Source: Verrucomicrobiia bacterium (GTDB lineage: Bacteria; Verrucomicrobiota; Verrucomicrobiia; Limisphaerales; DSYF01). Taken from it: DNA of 41,309 nt. Shown piece after piece: positions 6,968 through 14,866 of the stretch. The stretch spans positions 1 to 41,309 of the forward strand of contig DASTWL010000023.1 in NCBI GenBank assembly GCA_035765895.1, read 5' to 3'. The position numbers were made by a program, and so were the translations under genes. The notes under the pieces were generated by a model. That model was given only the letters and a program-made list of their open reading frames with translations. It had not been told where the DNA came from and searched no databases. Numbering within the stretch: position 1 is the first letter of the stretch; every line of letters begins with the position of its first letter.

Positions 6968-8305
6968 TTACGCCGTGGCCGGTGCCGGTGCCGGAACGTC
7001 GCCGGCCACGTCCACTTCCTTGGACACCAGCCCCACGCAGAGCCCCGCCAGCAGCATGGCCAGGCTGCCCAGCAACACGGCATTCATCGGATTGTCCCCC
7101 AGCGCGTGCTTCATCAGCAGCCCCAGACCGAGCGACGCGAGAATCTGCGGGATGACGATGAAAAAGTTGAACACCCCCATGTAAAAACCCATGCGCTGCG
7201 GCGGAATCGCATTGGCGAGCATCGCGTAGGGCATGGCCAGAATGCTGGCCCACGCGATGCCAACCAGGAGCATGGCCAGCAGCAACGCGTGGGGCTGCGG
7301 CACCAGCACGACCAGCAGCAGCCCCACCCCGCCGGCCAGCAGGCAGACGCGGTGGATGGCGCGCGCGGAAAACTTCCGCACCAGGGCCAGCAGGGCAAAG
7401 GCGAAGACGAACGCCGTGCCGTTGTAAACGGAGAAGCACACGCCGCCCCATTCGCTGCCGCGCTGATACGCCGGCGAGCCGGGCACGCCGCCAAACACTT
7501 TGGTCGCCACGGCGGGCACGAAATAAATCCACATGCAGAACAACGCGAACCAGGTGAAAAACTGCACGACGGCGAGCTGCCGCATGGCCCGGGGCATCGC
7601 GCCAATGCCGCCAACGATTTCGCGCAGCGCGTTGCCCAGCCCGGCGGAGGCGGCCTTCTGCCGGTGGAATTCCGCCGGATTCGCGGGCGGATGCTCGCGC
7701 GTGGTCAAAATGGTGTAGAGCACGGCGGCCAGAAACACCCCGGCGCCAATCCAGAAGGCCAGTTGCACCGTGCGCGGGATGGCGCCCGGCGCCGTGGGGC
7801 CCGCCACGCCCAGCACGTTCGTCAACAGATAAGGCAGGGCCGAGGACAACACGGCGCCAAGCCCGATCAACAAGCTTTGCATGGCGAAACCGGACTTGCG
7901 TTGCGCCTTCGGCAACAGGTCGCCCACGAAGGCCCGGAACGGTTCCATCGCCACGTTGACACTCGCATCGAGAATCCATAGCAGCCCCGCCGCCATCCAC
8001 ACCGTGCCGGCTTCCGGCATCGCGAGGAGCGCCAGGCTGGCGAGCACCGCCCCCGCCAGAAAATACGGCCGCCGCCGCCCCAGACGGCACCACGTGCGGT
8101 CGCTGAAGTGCCCGACCAGCGGCTGCACCAGCAGCCCGGTCAGCGGCGCCGCCAGCCAGAGCACGGCGAGTTCATTTTCCCGGGCGCCGAGGTATTGGTA
8201 GATGGCGCTCATGTTCGCCATTTGCAGGCCCCAGCCAAATTGAATGCCGAAGAACCCGAAGCTCATGTTCCAGACCTGCCAGAAGCTCAGACGCGTGTTT
8301 TGCAT
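6968..8305 (-). CDS. MFS sugar transporter, SLC45/GPH type
   Basis: The 445-residue product has about 12 membrane helices. Residues 65-80 carry GHFSDRTWCRLGRRRP, the loop 2-3 signature of the SLC45/sucrose-type branch of the major facilitator superfamily, and the N-terminus (LSFWQVWNMSFGFFGIQFGW) is also typical. Such proteins usually move sucrose, maltose or similar glycosides with protons or sodium across the inner membrane. The start at 8305 (MQNTRLSF) was chosen because the longer frame to 8431 adds a proline- and alanine-rich, non-membrane N-terminus. It is followed on the same strand by no other gene and converges with the gene at 6461-6898. The substrate is inferred from the family only. 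Confidence 0.85.
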   Translation of the reverse strand: MQNTRLSFWQVWNMSFGFFGIQFGWGLQMANMSAIYQYLGARENELAVLWLAAPLTGLLVQPLVGHFSDRTWCRLGRRRPYFLAGAVLASLALLAMPEAGTVWMAAGLLWILDASVNVAMEPFRAFVGDLLPKAQRKSGFAMQSLLIGLGAVLSSALPYLLTNVLGVAGPTAPGAIPRTVQLAFWIGAGVFLAAVLYTILTTREHPPANPAEFHRQKAASAGLGNALREIVGGIGAMPRAMRQLAVVQFFTWFALFCMWIYFVPAVATKVFGGVPGSPAYQRGSEWGGVCFSVYNGTAFVFAFALLALVRKFSARAIHRVCLLAGGVGLLLVVLVPQPHALLLAMLLVGIAWASILAMPYAMLANAIPPQRMGFYMGVFNFFIVIPQILASLGLGLLMKHALGDNPMNAVLLGSLAMLLAGLCVGLVSKEVDVAGDVPAPAPATA

Positions 8306-8437
8306 GGGGGAAAATCGCGCCTGCCAATGCACCACCGTTCCCGCGCCGGGGCAAGGCAAAGTCCCGGCCGGCGCGACCGCATCTTTGTGCGGTGCCGCTG
8401 GCCGCGCGGCCGGGCACGCCCCCGGACCCATGGGGCG

Positions 8438-10465
8438 TCAGGCGCCGGCGTTCAAGCGCGCCCTGGCCGCATCAAGCTGGGCGCGGCTGCCGAGCAGCAG
8501 CACCTGGTCGCCCGGCTGGATTTCCTCGTCCGCGCCGGGGTTGAGCAGGTTCGCGCCGGCGCGCTCCACCGCCACGATGCTCGCGCCGGTGGTGGTCCGG
8601 AGCTCCAGCTCCCGGATGAGCCGGCCGGCCGCCGCCGAATCCGCCCGGATCGACACGGTTTCCAAATTCGCTTCGCGGAGCAACGACTGCAACCGGGCGG
8701 GCGTTTCGTGCGGATGCGGCGCCGGCGGTTGGGCGAAAGTTTCCTGGAGCGCGATTTGCGCCCTCGAATACACCCGGATGAACGAGCGCCGCAGGAACCA
8801 GCTGATGATGCCGGACAACACGAGCATGACCAGCATGACGCGGACCGTTGGCAGCAAGGTGGAACTGAGCAGAATGATGTAAAGCCCGAGCACGATGGTG
8901 CCGGCAATCGGGATGACCTGCGCGACCACCGCCCGGATGGCCGGAGTGCGCTCGCCGGCCACGGCCGTCTTCACCTTCAACTCCGCGATGAGCATGCCCA
9001 GCGCCTGCAGCTTGCGCGACGTGGCGATGTTCATCGGCAGGGAAAGGATGGCCGCGGCCAGCCACAGCAGCGCCTTCAGCCAGTCCGCCTGCAGTTGCCG
9101 CGCCCGCAACCAGGCGGGCGGATGTTGTCCGATGAACGCCGCGACAATGAAAATGCCGGTGACGAGGGCCACATTGAGGGCGATTTGCGCGAGCCACGCG
9201 CGGATGAGTTTCCGGGCGAGATTGGACTGGCGCCGCCCAAGCTGGCCCACCCAGTCGGTGTAAAGCTGCAACGTGTTCACCAGGGCGCGGGGCGCAACCC
9301 GGTCAAACCAATTGGCCGTTTCATCCGCGCTCCGGATGAGATAGGGCGTCAGGAGGGTGGTGAGCGCGGAAACCGCCACGGCGATGGGATACAGGAAGTC
9401 ACTGGTCACCTTCAGGGTCACGCCCAGCGACGCGATGATGAACGAGAATTCGCCGATCTGCGACAGGCCCATCCCGACGCGCAGGGACGTGCGCGTGTCG
9501 TTGCCGCCCAGAAAGGCGCCGAAGGAGCAGGTCATGACCTTGCCCACGATCACGGCGAGCGTGATGACCACCACGGGCTGCCAGTAGGTGATCAACATGC
9601 GCGGATCAATCAGGAGTCCGATGGCGACGAAGAATATCGCGCTGAACATGTCGCGGACCGGTTCGAGGAGGGCTTCGACCCGGTGAATTTCCCGGGCCTC
9701 GGCAATGACCGCGCCGATGACAAATGCCCCGAGCGCGACGCTGTAGCCGAGCTTCGTCGCCAGCAACGAAACGCCAAAGCACAACCCCAGCAGCGTCACG
9801 ATCAGCATCTCGTTGCTTTTGAACCGGGCCACGTAACCGATCAGGCGGGGCACCGTGAGCAGGCCCGCCACCAGGACCACGGCCAGGAAAATGCCCAGCC
9901 GGCCCAGCGTCAGGCCGACATCGGCCACGCCCAGTTTTCCCGTCATGGCAATGCCGGACAGCAAGGCAATCATGGCTATGCCCAGGATGTCTTCGATGAC
10001 CAGAATGCCGAAGATCAACTGCGCAAAACGCTCCTTCATCTTGCCCAGCTCCCCGAGGACCTTGATGATGATCGTGGTGGAGGACATGGACAGCATTGCG
10101 CCGAGAAAAATGCTGTCCAGCAGCGGCCAGGCGAAGAAATGCCCCACCTCGTAACCCACCCAGAAGAGCAGCAGGATTTCCAACAGGGCGGCAATCAGGG
10201 CCGGCGCGCCCACCCGCGTCAGCTTGCGCAGGCTGAACTCCAGCCCGAGCGAAAACATCAGCAGAATGACGCCCAGTTCGGAGAGCGTGTTGATGGTGGC
10301 CTCGTCGTGGATCAGGGCATAGGGCGGCGTGTGGGGGCCAATGATCACACCCGCCAGAATGTAACCGAGCACCACCGGCTGTTTGAGCCGGTGGAAAATG
10401 ATGGTGACGACGCCGGCGACAATCATCACCACCGCCAGGTCTTGCAGAAAGGTCAAGGAATGCAT
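8438..10465 (-). CDS. CPA2 cation/proton antiporter (KefB/YbaL-like) with RCK_C domain
   Basis: Of the 675 residues, about 1-385 form the Na+/H+ exchanger core with family motifs QPVVLGYILAGVIIGP, LGVILLMFSLGLEFSL and SSTTIIIKVLGELG. Residues about 415-580 add four more hydrophobic segments, and about 585-672 form a TrkA-C (RCK_C) ligand-sensing domain (SIVAVERAGANLLNPGADEE). KefB and YbaL have a nucleotide-binding TrkA-N domain in the middle; none is seen here, so regulation should differ. It probably exchanges K+ or Na+ for protons at the inner membrane. A 13-bp hairpin and a 30-residue ORF lie directly upstream on the same strand. Confidence 0.88.
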   Translation of the reverse strand: MHSLTFLQDLAVVMIVAGVVTIIFHRLKQPVVLGYILAGVIIGPHTPPYALIHDEATINTLSELGVILLMFSLGLEFSLRKLTRVGAPALIAALLEILLLFWVGYEVGHFFAWPLLDSIFLGAMLSMSSTTIIIKVLGELGKMKERFAQLIFGILVIEDILGIAMIALLSGIAMTGKLGVADVGLTLGRLGIFLAVVLVAGLLTVPRLIGYVARFKSNEMLIVTLLGLCFGVSLLATKLGYSVALGAFVIGAVIAEAREIHRVEALLEPVRDMFSAIFFVAIGLLIDPRMLITYWQPVVVITLAVIVGKVMTCSFGAFLGGNDTRTSLRVGMGLSQIGEFSFIIASLGVTLKVTSDFLYPIAVAVSALTTLLTPYLIRSADETANWFDRVAPRALVNTLQLYTDWVGQLGRRQSNLARKLIRAWLAQIALNVALVTGIFIVAAFIGQHPPAWLRARQLQADWLKALLWLAAAILSLPMNIATSRKLQALGMLIAELKVKTAVAGERTPAIRAVVAQVIPIAGTIVLGLYIILLSSTLLPTVRVMLVMLVLSGIISWFLRRSFIRVYSRAQIALQETFAQPPAPHPHETPARLQSLLREANLETVSIRADSAAAGRLIRELELRTTTGASIVAVERAGANLLNPGADEEIQPGDQVLLLGSRAQLDAARARLNAGA

Positions 10466-10486
10466 GAAACAACCAAACTGTATTCC

Positions 10487-10522
10487 GGCCGGGCGCCGGA
10501 TGAGTTTCGCCGGCGCCCGGCC
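10487..10522 (-). terminator. Perfect 13-bp hairpin upstream of the antiporter gene
   Basis: GGCCGGGCGCCGG (10487-10499) and CCGGCGCCCGGCC (10510-10522) are exact reverse complements around a 10-base loop. The element sits between the 30-residue ORF and the antiporter start. No U-tract follows, so it may be a Rho-independent-like pause, an mRNA-stability element, or a 5'-leader structure of the antiporter transcript. Confidence 0.5.
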
Positions 10523-10543
10523 CCGAATCAGACGAACCGGCCG

Positions 10544-10636
10544 TCAATCTTGTTTGCGGCCAAAATACCAGAAAATGGCCACTCCCACGAGGATGATAAT
10601 CCCCCACAGGAGCCAGCGAATGTGTGAATCTTGCAT
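10544..10636 (-). CDS. 30-residue single-helix membrane peptide
   Basis: The ORF runs from ATG 10636 to TGA 10544. It begins MQDSHIRWLLWG, continues with a hydrophobic helix (IIILVGVAIFWYF) and ends GRKQD. This layout (short polar N-terminus, one helix, basic tail) is typical of genuine bacterial small membrane proteins, often regulators or subunits of transporters. It lies 78 bases upstream of the antiporter gene on the same strand, so an accessory role for the antiporter is a reasonable guess but unproven. No Shine-Dalgarno sequence is evident. Confidence 0.5.
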   Translation of the reverse strand: MQDSHIRWLLWGIIILVGVAIFWYFGRKQD

Positions 10637-10714
10637 ATCGGTGCCAAAAGTTGTCAGTGCCACCAAACCCTGGGTTAAATCGCCATGACACCGCACGCCG
10701 CCGCGTCATCGAAG

Positions 10715-11142
10715 CTACCGGGAGGACAGCGGGCCACGTGAGGAACAGGCGAACCGGAGCGGGAAATTCAGGCCGGGCACGGCGCCCGTGGAGAACCGGC
10801 CGTCCGGCAGCGGAAGCGCCAGCAATTCAGTCTGGCCGAGGGAACCCCCGACGAAAGGCCGCCAACAATCCGGGCCAGGTCCGCTGCCGCGCGCGGCAGC
10901 GGAATCAGCGAATCCAGGGTGGGCACCTTGGCGGTGGTCGCAAACGCGCCCGGCAGCCGGAACTGGTGAAACTGCACGGCCTGCGTCGGCGGGCAAACGG
11001 TGTAGGCCGTTTCCGTCCTGTGCGTTCGATTTGCAGGGCCGCCGCAACCCGGCCGGACGCCATCAACCGGACCGATCACCCGGGCCGGCAGCCATAGAGC
11101 CGCCAACAGGATCAGGCCGGCAAATTGAAGCATGGGTCGCAC
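10715..11142 (-). pseudogene. Putative secreted protein, probably frameshifted
   Basis: From ATG 11142 the frame gives a signal-peptide-like start (MLQFAGLILLAALWLPA) and a GC3-rich middle (FRLPGAFATTAKVPTLDSL). Past about 10850 it degenerates into cysteine- and arginine-rich sequence ending at 10768. In the neighbouring frame a coding-like sequence (GQTELLALPLPDGRFSTGAV) runs to a stop at 10715. The two parts join without residue conflict if one base is added in the run of five Cs at 10845-10849 (Gs on the coding strand). It may be a true frameshift pseudogene or a homopolymer error. The family is not recognised. Confidence 0.35.
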
Positions 11143-11277
11143 GCTGCGTCAGTGTAGGGCTCTGCGTGCCGAGGCCAATTCATTTTTCCGCCCCCCGACC
11201 CAACCGCCTCCCCCAACTCCAAACTTGCGCCGGCCGGGGCCTTGCGCCACCTATCTTTCTGCCGGGATACCTGCACC

Positions 11278-11718
11278 ATGCGCATGCCAAACTCCGAATC
11301 GTGGTTTCTCTGGGCCCTGCTCTCCGCCGTTTTCGCCGGCTTGACGGCGATTCTGGCGAAGGTGGGCGTTCGGGGAGTGGACTCCGATCTCGCCACGCTG
11401 GTTCGCACGGTGATCATTCTCTTCGTGCTCACCGCCTTTGTTGGTGCCACGGGCAAATTTGCCAGCCCGTTCCACCTGCCCGCCCGCACGTGGGTATTCC
11501 TGACGGGCTCCGCGCTGGCGACCGGCGCGTCCTGGGTTTGTTATTTTCGGGCGCTGCAACTGGGCGAGGCTTCCAAGGTGGCACCCGTTGACAAGCTCAG
11601 CCTGGTGTTCGTGGCCCTCTTCGCCTTCGCTTTCCTGGCCGAACGCCCCTCGCCGCGAGAGTGGACAGGGATCGCGCTCATGGTCGTTGGCGTGGTGGTC
11701 CTCGCCTGGAAGCGTTGA
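11278..11718 (+). CDS. Half-size EamA-type transporter
   Basis: The 146-residue product has five membrane helices and is a single EamA domain. The conserved end of the repeat is clear: WVCYFRALQLGEASKVAPVD, then LSLVFVALFAFAFLAERPS and WTGIALMVVGVVVLAW. Most DMT-family members carry two such domains in about 300 residues; this half-size form would have to dimerise, as known for related small transporters. It exports or imports a small metabolite across the inner membrane; the substrate is unknown. ATG 11278 or ATG 11284 are both possible starts; 11278 adds only two residues. Confidence 0.8.
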   Translation: MRMPNSESWFLWALLSAVFAGLTAILAKVGVRGVDSDLATLVRTVIILFVLTAFVGATGKFASPFHLPARTWVFLTGSALATGASWVCYFRALQLGEASKVAPVDKLSLVFVALFAFAFLAERPSPREWTGIALMVVGVVVLAWKR

Positions 11719-11862
11719 TCCGCATTCGTGAACATTCCAGGCTTTGCGCAGGCGACCACGGCGGGAGGCGGAAACGTTGCCGCGATTTGGAATGCCCGCC
11801 GGTGGTTCACCGCTGACAACGCCGCCCGGTGACGCAAGCGGCGGGCGAAGGTTCGCTCGGCA

Positions 11863-12582
11863 TCAGTCCCGCGTGCCGGCGAGCGCCAGCGTGGATTCGC
11901 GTCGTTCCCCTTCCTCCACGAGGTTGGTGAAGCGGCCGGCGCGATCCCGCACCACGGCCGCCAGTCGAAGCGGATCAAAGCCCTTCCGTTCGTAGTAGCC
12001 GAAGCGGGTGTTCCAGAGGACATACATGTCAAAGTCGCCCGGCTCCCGATGCGCCCCGGCCTTGAAATATTGATACAGCGCCGTCCAGTGACGCTGGGCA
12101 ACACGACGCGCCTGCGCCGGATCGGAATACGCCCGGGACGCGGAATAACGCTGCCAGACCGACGGCATGATTTGAAACCGGCTGACCTCCCCCGCCCCGC
12201 CAATGGCCGAGTCGTCGTTGCCCGATTCAATCATCCCCAGGGCATCGCAACGAACGGCGTCCAGCCAGCCCGCCCGGTTGGTCACTGCAGCAGTGCCAGC
12301 CGGCGACGGCGCGACGGCTGCGGCCACACTCGAGGTGGTCGTGATGGCATTGCCAGGCGAAGGAAGCGGGCAGGTTTCCGGCAGCGACCACAGCCCGTTG
12401 GACGGGCCTTCCGCGTCTGACTGGGAAAAATTCCAACGCACCAATCCATCTGCGTTGGCTGAAGCCGCCGGCACCGCGTGGGTGCGCTCCCACGAAGTGG
12501 CGCTGACCGTGGACACAATGCCCGGCACGGTGAGCACAACGCCCACCGCCAGCCATGCCGCCCTTTTCGTCTGCAACATCAT
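11863..12582 (-). CDS. Secreted lysozyme-like (lytic transglycosylase) protein
   Basis: The 239-residue product has a signal peptide (MMLQTKRAAWLAVGVVLTV, cleavage near VSA), a low-complexity linker (residues about 35-100) and a C-terminal domain with the lysozyme-like fold. The segment LGMIESGNDDSAIGGAGEVS contains the candidate catalytic glutamate E119, followed by SRFQIMPSVWQRY, like the glutamate and 'G-x-x-Q-I-x-P' motifs of lytic transglycosylases. WNTRFGYYERKG then corresponds to the C-terminal helices. It probably cuts peptidoglycan in the periplasm. The frame extends upstream to 12627; ATG 12582 was chosen because it starts the signal peptide directly. It is divergent from tetR. Confidence 0.65.
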   Translation of the reverse strand: MMLQTKRAAWLAVGVVLTVPGIVSTVSATSWERTHAVPAASANADGLVRWNFSQSDAEGPSNGLWSLPETCPLPSPGNAITTTSSVAAAVAPSPAGTAAVTNRAGWLDAVRCDALGMIESGNDDSAIGGAGEVSRFQIMPSVWQRYSASRAYSDPAQARRVAQRHWTALYQYFKAGAHREPGDFDMYVLWNTRFGYYERKGFDPLRLAAVVRDRAGRFTNLVEEGERRESTLALAGTRD

Positions 12583-12796
12583 CAGCGCAACGGCCCTTTG
12601 AGGCAGTAACCCTTCCAGCATGCCCAAACATGACGGTGGGCGGCAAGGCCGCGGTCGAGGAAGTTACTCACAATGCGCAATGTTCTGGTGCCTCGCGGCT
12701 TGGATCGCCACGGTCCTCCGCAAGCGGCGCCGGCCCGCGGGTGCGTTTCCGCCGCGGCGGCTTGACGTCGTCCGGCGGCCCCTTTACGATTCACAA

Positions 12797-12814
12797 AATG
12801 AATGCGGATTCATT
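12797..12814. promoter_or_regulatory. Candidate TetR operator over the tetR start codon
   Basis: AATGAAT-GCGG-ATTCATT is a perfect palindrome with 7-bp arms. It overlaps the ATG of the tetR gene at 12798, in a locally AT-rich spot of otherwise GC-rich DNA. TetR-family repressors usually bind such palindromes next to their own start, so autoregulation of the whole efflux operon is likely. The site is seen; the binding is inferred. Confidence 0.5.
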
Positions 12815-13454
12815 AACTGATTCCAACGTCATTCAGACCCCCCGCCGGGAGCGGGAGCGCCAGCAACGGCGCCAGGAGATTTTGCGCGCGGCCGAGCGCA
12901 TTTTTGCCGCCCGGGGATTTCACGATGCCTCCATCGAACAGATTGCCCACGAGGCCGAGTTCGCAACCGGGACGGTTTACCTGTATTTCAAGGACAAGGA
13001 GGCGCTGTATCTCGAACTCTTCGAGGAGAAGATCCGCGAGCTGTCCGAGACCATCCGGCGCGAGCTGGAGCCCATCAAGGATCCGCTGGAAGGGCTGGCC
13101 ACCGTGATTCGCGCCCGGATGGGCTACTTCGAACGCAACCGCGCCTTCTTCCGCATTTACGCCCGCGAAGGCATGAACCGCTATGAGCAGCGGCATGACC
13201 GCTGGCAAAACATCATGCAGATGTATGAACAATATCTGGAACGGCTGCGCAAGCTGATCCAGTCCGCCCAACGCCGGGGCGCCGTGCGCAAGGGCGATCC
13301 GCACCTGTTCGCCATCGCGCTCTCCGGCATGATGATTCAGGTCACCCGCGACTGGCTGCAGAGCCAGGACGAAACGCCGCTCACGGAACGCACGCAGTTT
13401 GTCATCGACCTCTTTTTTGGCGGCGCCCGGCCGGCCGCCCGCCATAGCGCATGA
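12798..13454 (+). CDS. TetR/AcrR-family repressor of efflux operon
   Basis: The 218-residue protein has the N-terminal TetR helix-turn-helix at about residues 20-66 (QEILRAAERIFAARGFHDAS, IEQIAHEAEFATGTVYLYFK). The remaining helices form the ligand-binding and dimerisation domain. The YLYFKDKEALY form of the recognition helix end is common in AcrR/FadR-like members. ATG 12798 is the natural start because the helix-turn-helix lies at the expected distance and the upstream frame is non-coding in style. It is the first gene of the efflux operon, and its stop overlaps the next start by four bases (ATGA). It should repress the operon until a drug or amphipathic ligand binds. Confidence 0.9.
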   Translation: MNADSLTDSNVIQTPRRERERQQRRQEILRAAERIFAARGFHDASIEQIAHEAEFATGTVYLYFKDKEALYLELFEEKIRELSETIRRELEPIKDPLEGLATVIRARMGYFERNRAFFRIYAREGMNRYEQRHDRWQNIMQMYEQYLERLRKLIQSAQRRGAVRKGDPHLFAIALSGMMIQVTRDWLQSQDETPLTERTQFVIDLFFGGARPAARHSA

Positions 13455-14866
13455 AAATGTTGCCCCTTCTTTTTGGCTCCGCCCTCGGCGGCCTGCTTGC
13501 GAGCTGCAGCGTGGGACCGAATTACCATCGTCCAACGGGCAGCGTGCCCGGCACCTGGACCGCCTCCAGCGGCGGGGCCAACACGAACGCCGCCCACCTG
13601 GCCGAGTGGTGGAAACAATTGGACGATCCCACGCTCGACCGCCTCGTCGAACGCGCGCTGCGGGCGAATTTCGATCTCCAGGCCGCCGCCGCGCGGGTGC
13701 GGGCCGCCCGGGCGTTGCGCGGCGCGGCCATCTCCGATTTCCTGCCCACCATTGACGCGAACGCGTCCTACAGCACGGCCCGGCGCAGCGCAAACTCGTT
13801 GAACTCGCCCGTGAAATCGATCGACACGGACACCTACCAGGCCGGCTTTGACGCGTCGTGGGAAATCGACATCTTCGGCGGCCAGCGCCGCGCACTGGAG
13901 GCGGCCACCGCGCAGTTGCAGGCCGTCGAGGAGGGGCAACGCGATGTGCAGGTCACCCTGCTGGCGGAAGTGGCGCGCTACTACGTGGATTTTCGGGGCA
14001 CCCAGCAGCGGCTCGCCATCGCCCGGAAAAATCTGGAGGCCCAGGCCGAAGTGTTGAACCTGACGCAACTGCTGCTCGACAAGGGGCTCGCCACGCAGCT
14101 CGACGTGGCCCAGGCAAAAACCGTGTTCGCGGCCACCAAGTCCGCCCTGCCCGCCCTCGAAACGACGCTGCAACAGGACAATCATCGCCTGTGCACATTG
14201 CTGGGCGTGGCGCCGGGTTCCCTGGATGGCGACCTGGCCGCCGAAGCGCCCATCCCGCCGGCGCCGCCGGAAATCCCGGTGGGCCTGCCGTCCGATTTGC
14301 TGCGACAACGGCCGGACATTCGCGCCAGTGAACGGCAACTCGCCGCCACCACCGCCAACATTGGCGTGGCGCAGGCCGAACTGTTGCCGAAGTTTTTCCT
14401 GACCGGCTCGGGCGGCTTTCAAAGCCTGCATGCCAGCAATTTGATTTCGCCCGCGAGCGAATTCTGGTCCGCCGGCCCCTCCGTGCAATGGCGGCTGCTG
14501 GAATACCCGCGTCTCAAGGCCGCCGTCAACGCGCAGACTGCGCAGCAGGAGCAGGCGCTGGCGCAGTTCAATCAGACCGTTCTGCTTTCGCTCGAGGACG
14601 TCGAAAACGCCGTGGTGGCCTGGAACAAGGAGCACGAACGTTATCAATCCCTGACTGAAGTCGTGCAGGCGAACCGGCAGTCCCTCGATCTCGCAAAGCA
14701 ACTTTATCAAAACGGTCTGGGCGAATTTCTCAACGTGCTGCTGGCCGAACGGACGCTTTACCAGGCCGAGGACGCGCTCGTGCAAAGCCAGAGCACCATG
14801 ACGGAAAATGCCGTGGCGCTTTACAAGGCGCTGGGCGGCGGCTGGGCCACGACCTCCAAACCATGA
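13451..14866 (+). CDS. NodT-family outer-membrane factor lipoprotein (OprM-like)
   Basis: The 471-residue product has a lipoprotein signal with lipobox LLASC (C19), followed by SVGPNYHRP, the hallmark start of mature NodT/OprM proteins. Two OEP repeats follow: residues about 55-250 and 275-465, with LRQRPDIRASERQLAATTAN and GVAQAELLPKFFLTGSGG. It should form the trimeric outer-membrane duct of a tripartite efflux pump. Its start overlaps tetR by ATGA and its end overlaps the adaptor gene by ATGA, so the genes are translationally coupled. It is the only outer-membrane factor in an operon with two different inner-membrane pumps. Confidence 0.93.
   Translation: MKMLPLLFGSALGGLLASCSVGPNYHRPTGSVPGTWTASSGGANTNAAHLAEWWKQLDDPTLDRLVERALRANFDLQAAAARVRAARALRGAAISDFLPTIDANASYSTARRSANSLNSPVKSIDTDTYQAGFDASWEIDIFGGQRRALEAATAQLQAVEEGQRDVQVTLLAEVARYYVDFRGTQQRLAIARKNLEAQAEVLNLTQLLLDKGLATQLDVAQAKTVFAATKSALPALETTLQQDNHRLCTLLGVAPGSLDGDLAAEAPIPPAPPEIPVGLPSDLLRQRPDIRASERQLAATTANIGVAQAELLPKFFLTGSGGFQSLHASNLISPASEFWSAGPSVQWRLLEYPRLKAAVNAQTAQQEQALAQFNQTVLLSLEDVENAVVAWNKEHERYQSLTEVVQANRQSLDLAKQLYQNGLGEFLNVLLAERTLYQAEDALVQSQSTMTENAVALYKALGGGWATTSKP

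Noticed and set aside
8108-10627. 839-residue plus-strand open frame
   Set aside because: Antisense to the transporter and antiporter genes; composition is rich in R, Q, H and D without any fold or motif.
10624-11097. Plus-strand frame opposite the frameshifted secreted protein
   Set aside because: Arginine-rich, no hydrophobic core or motif, start inside the small membrane ORF on the other strand.
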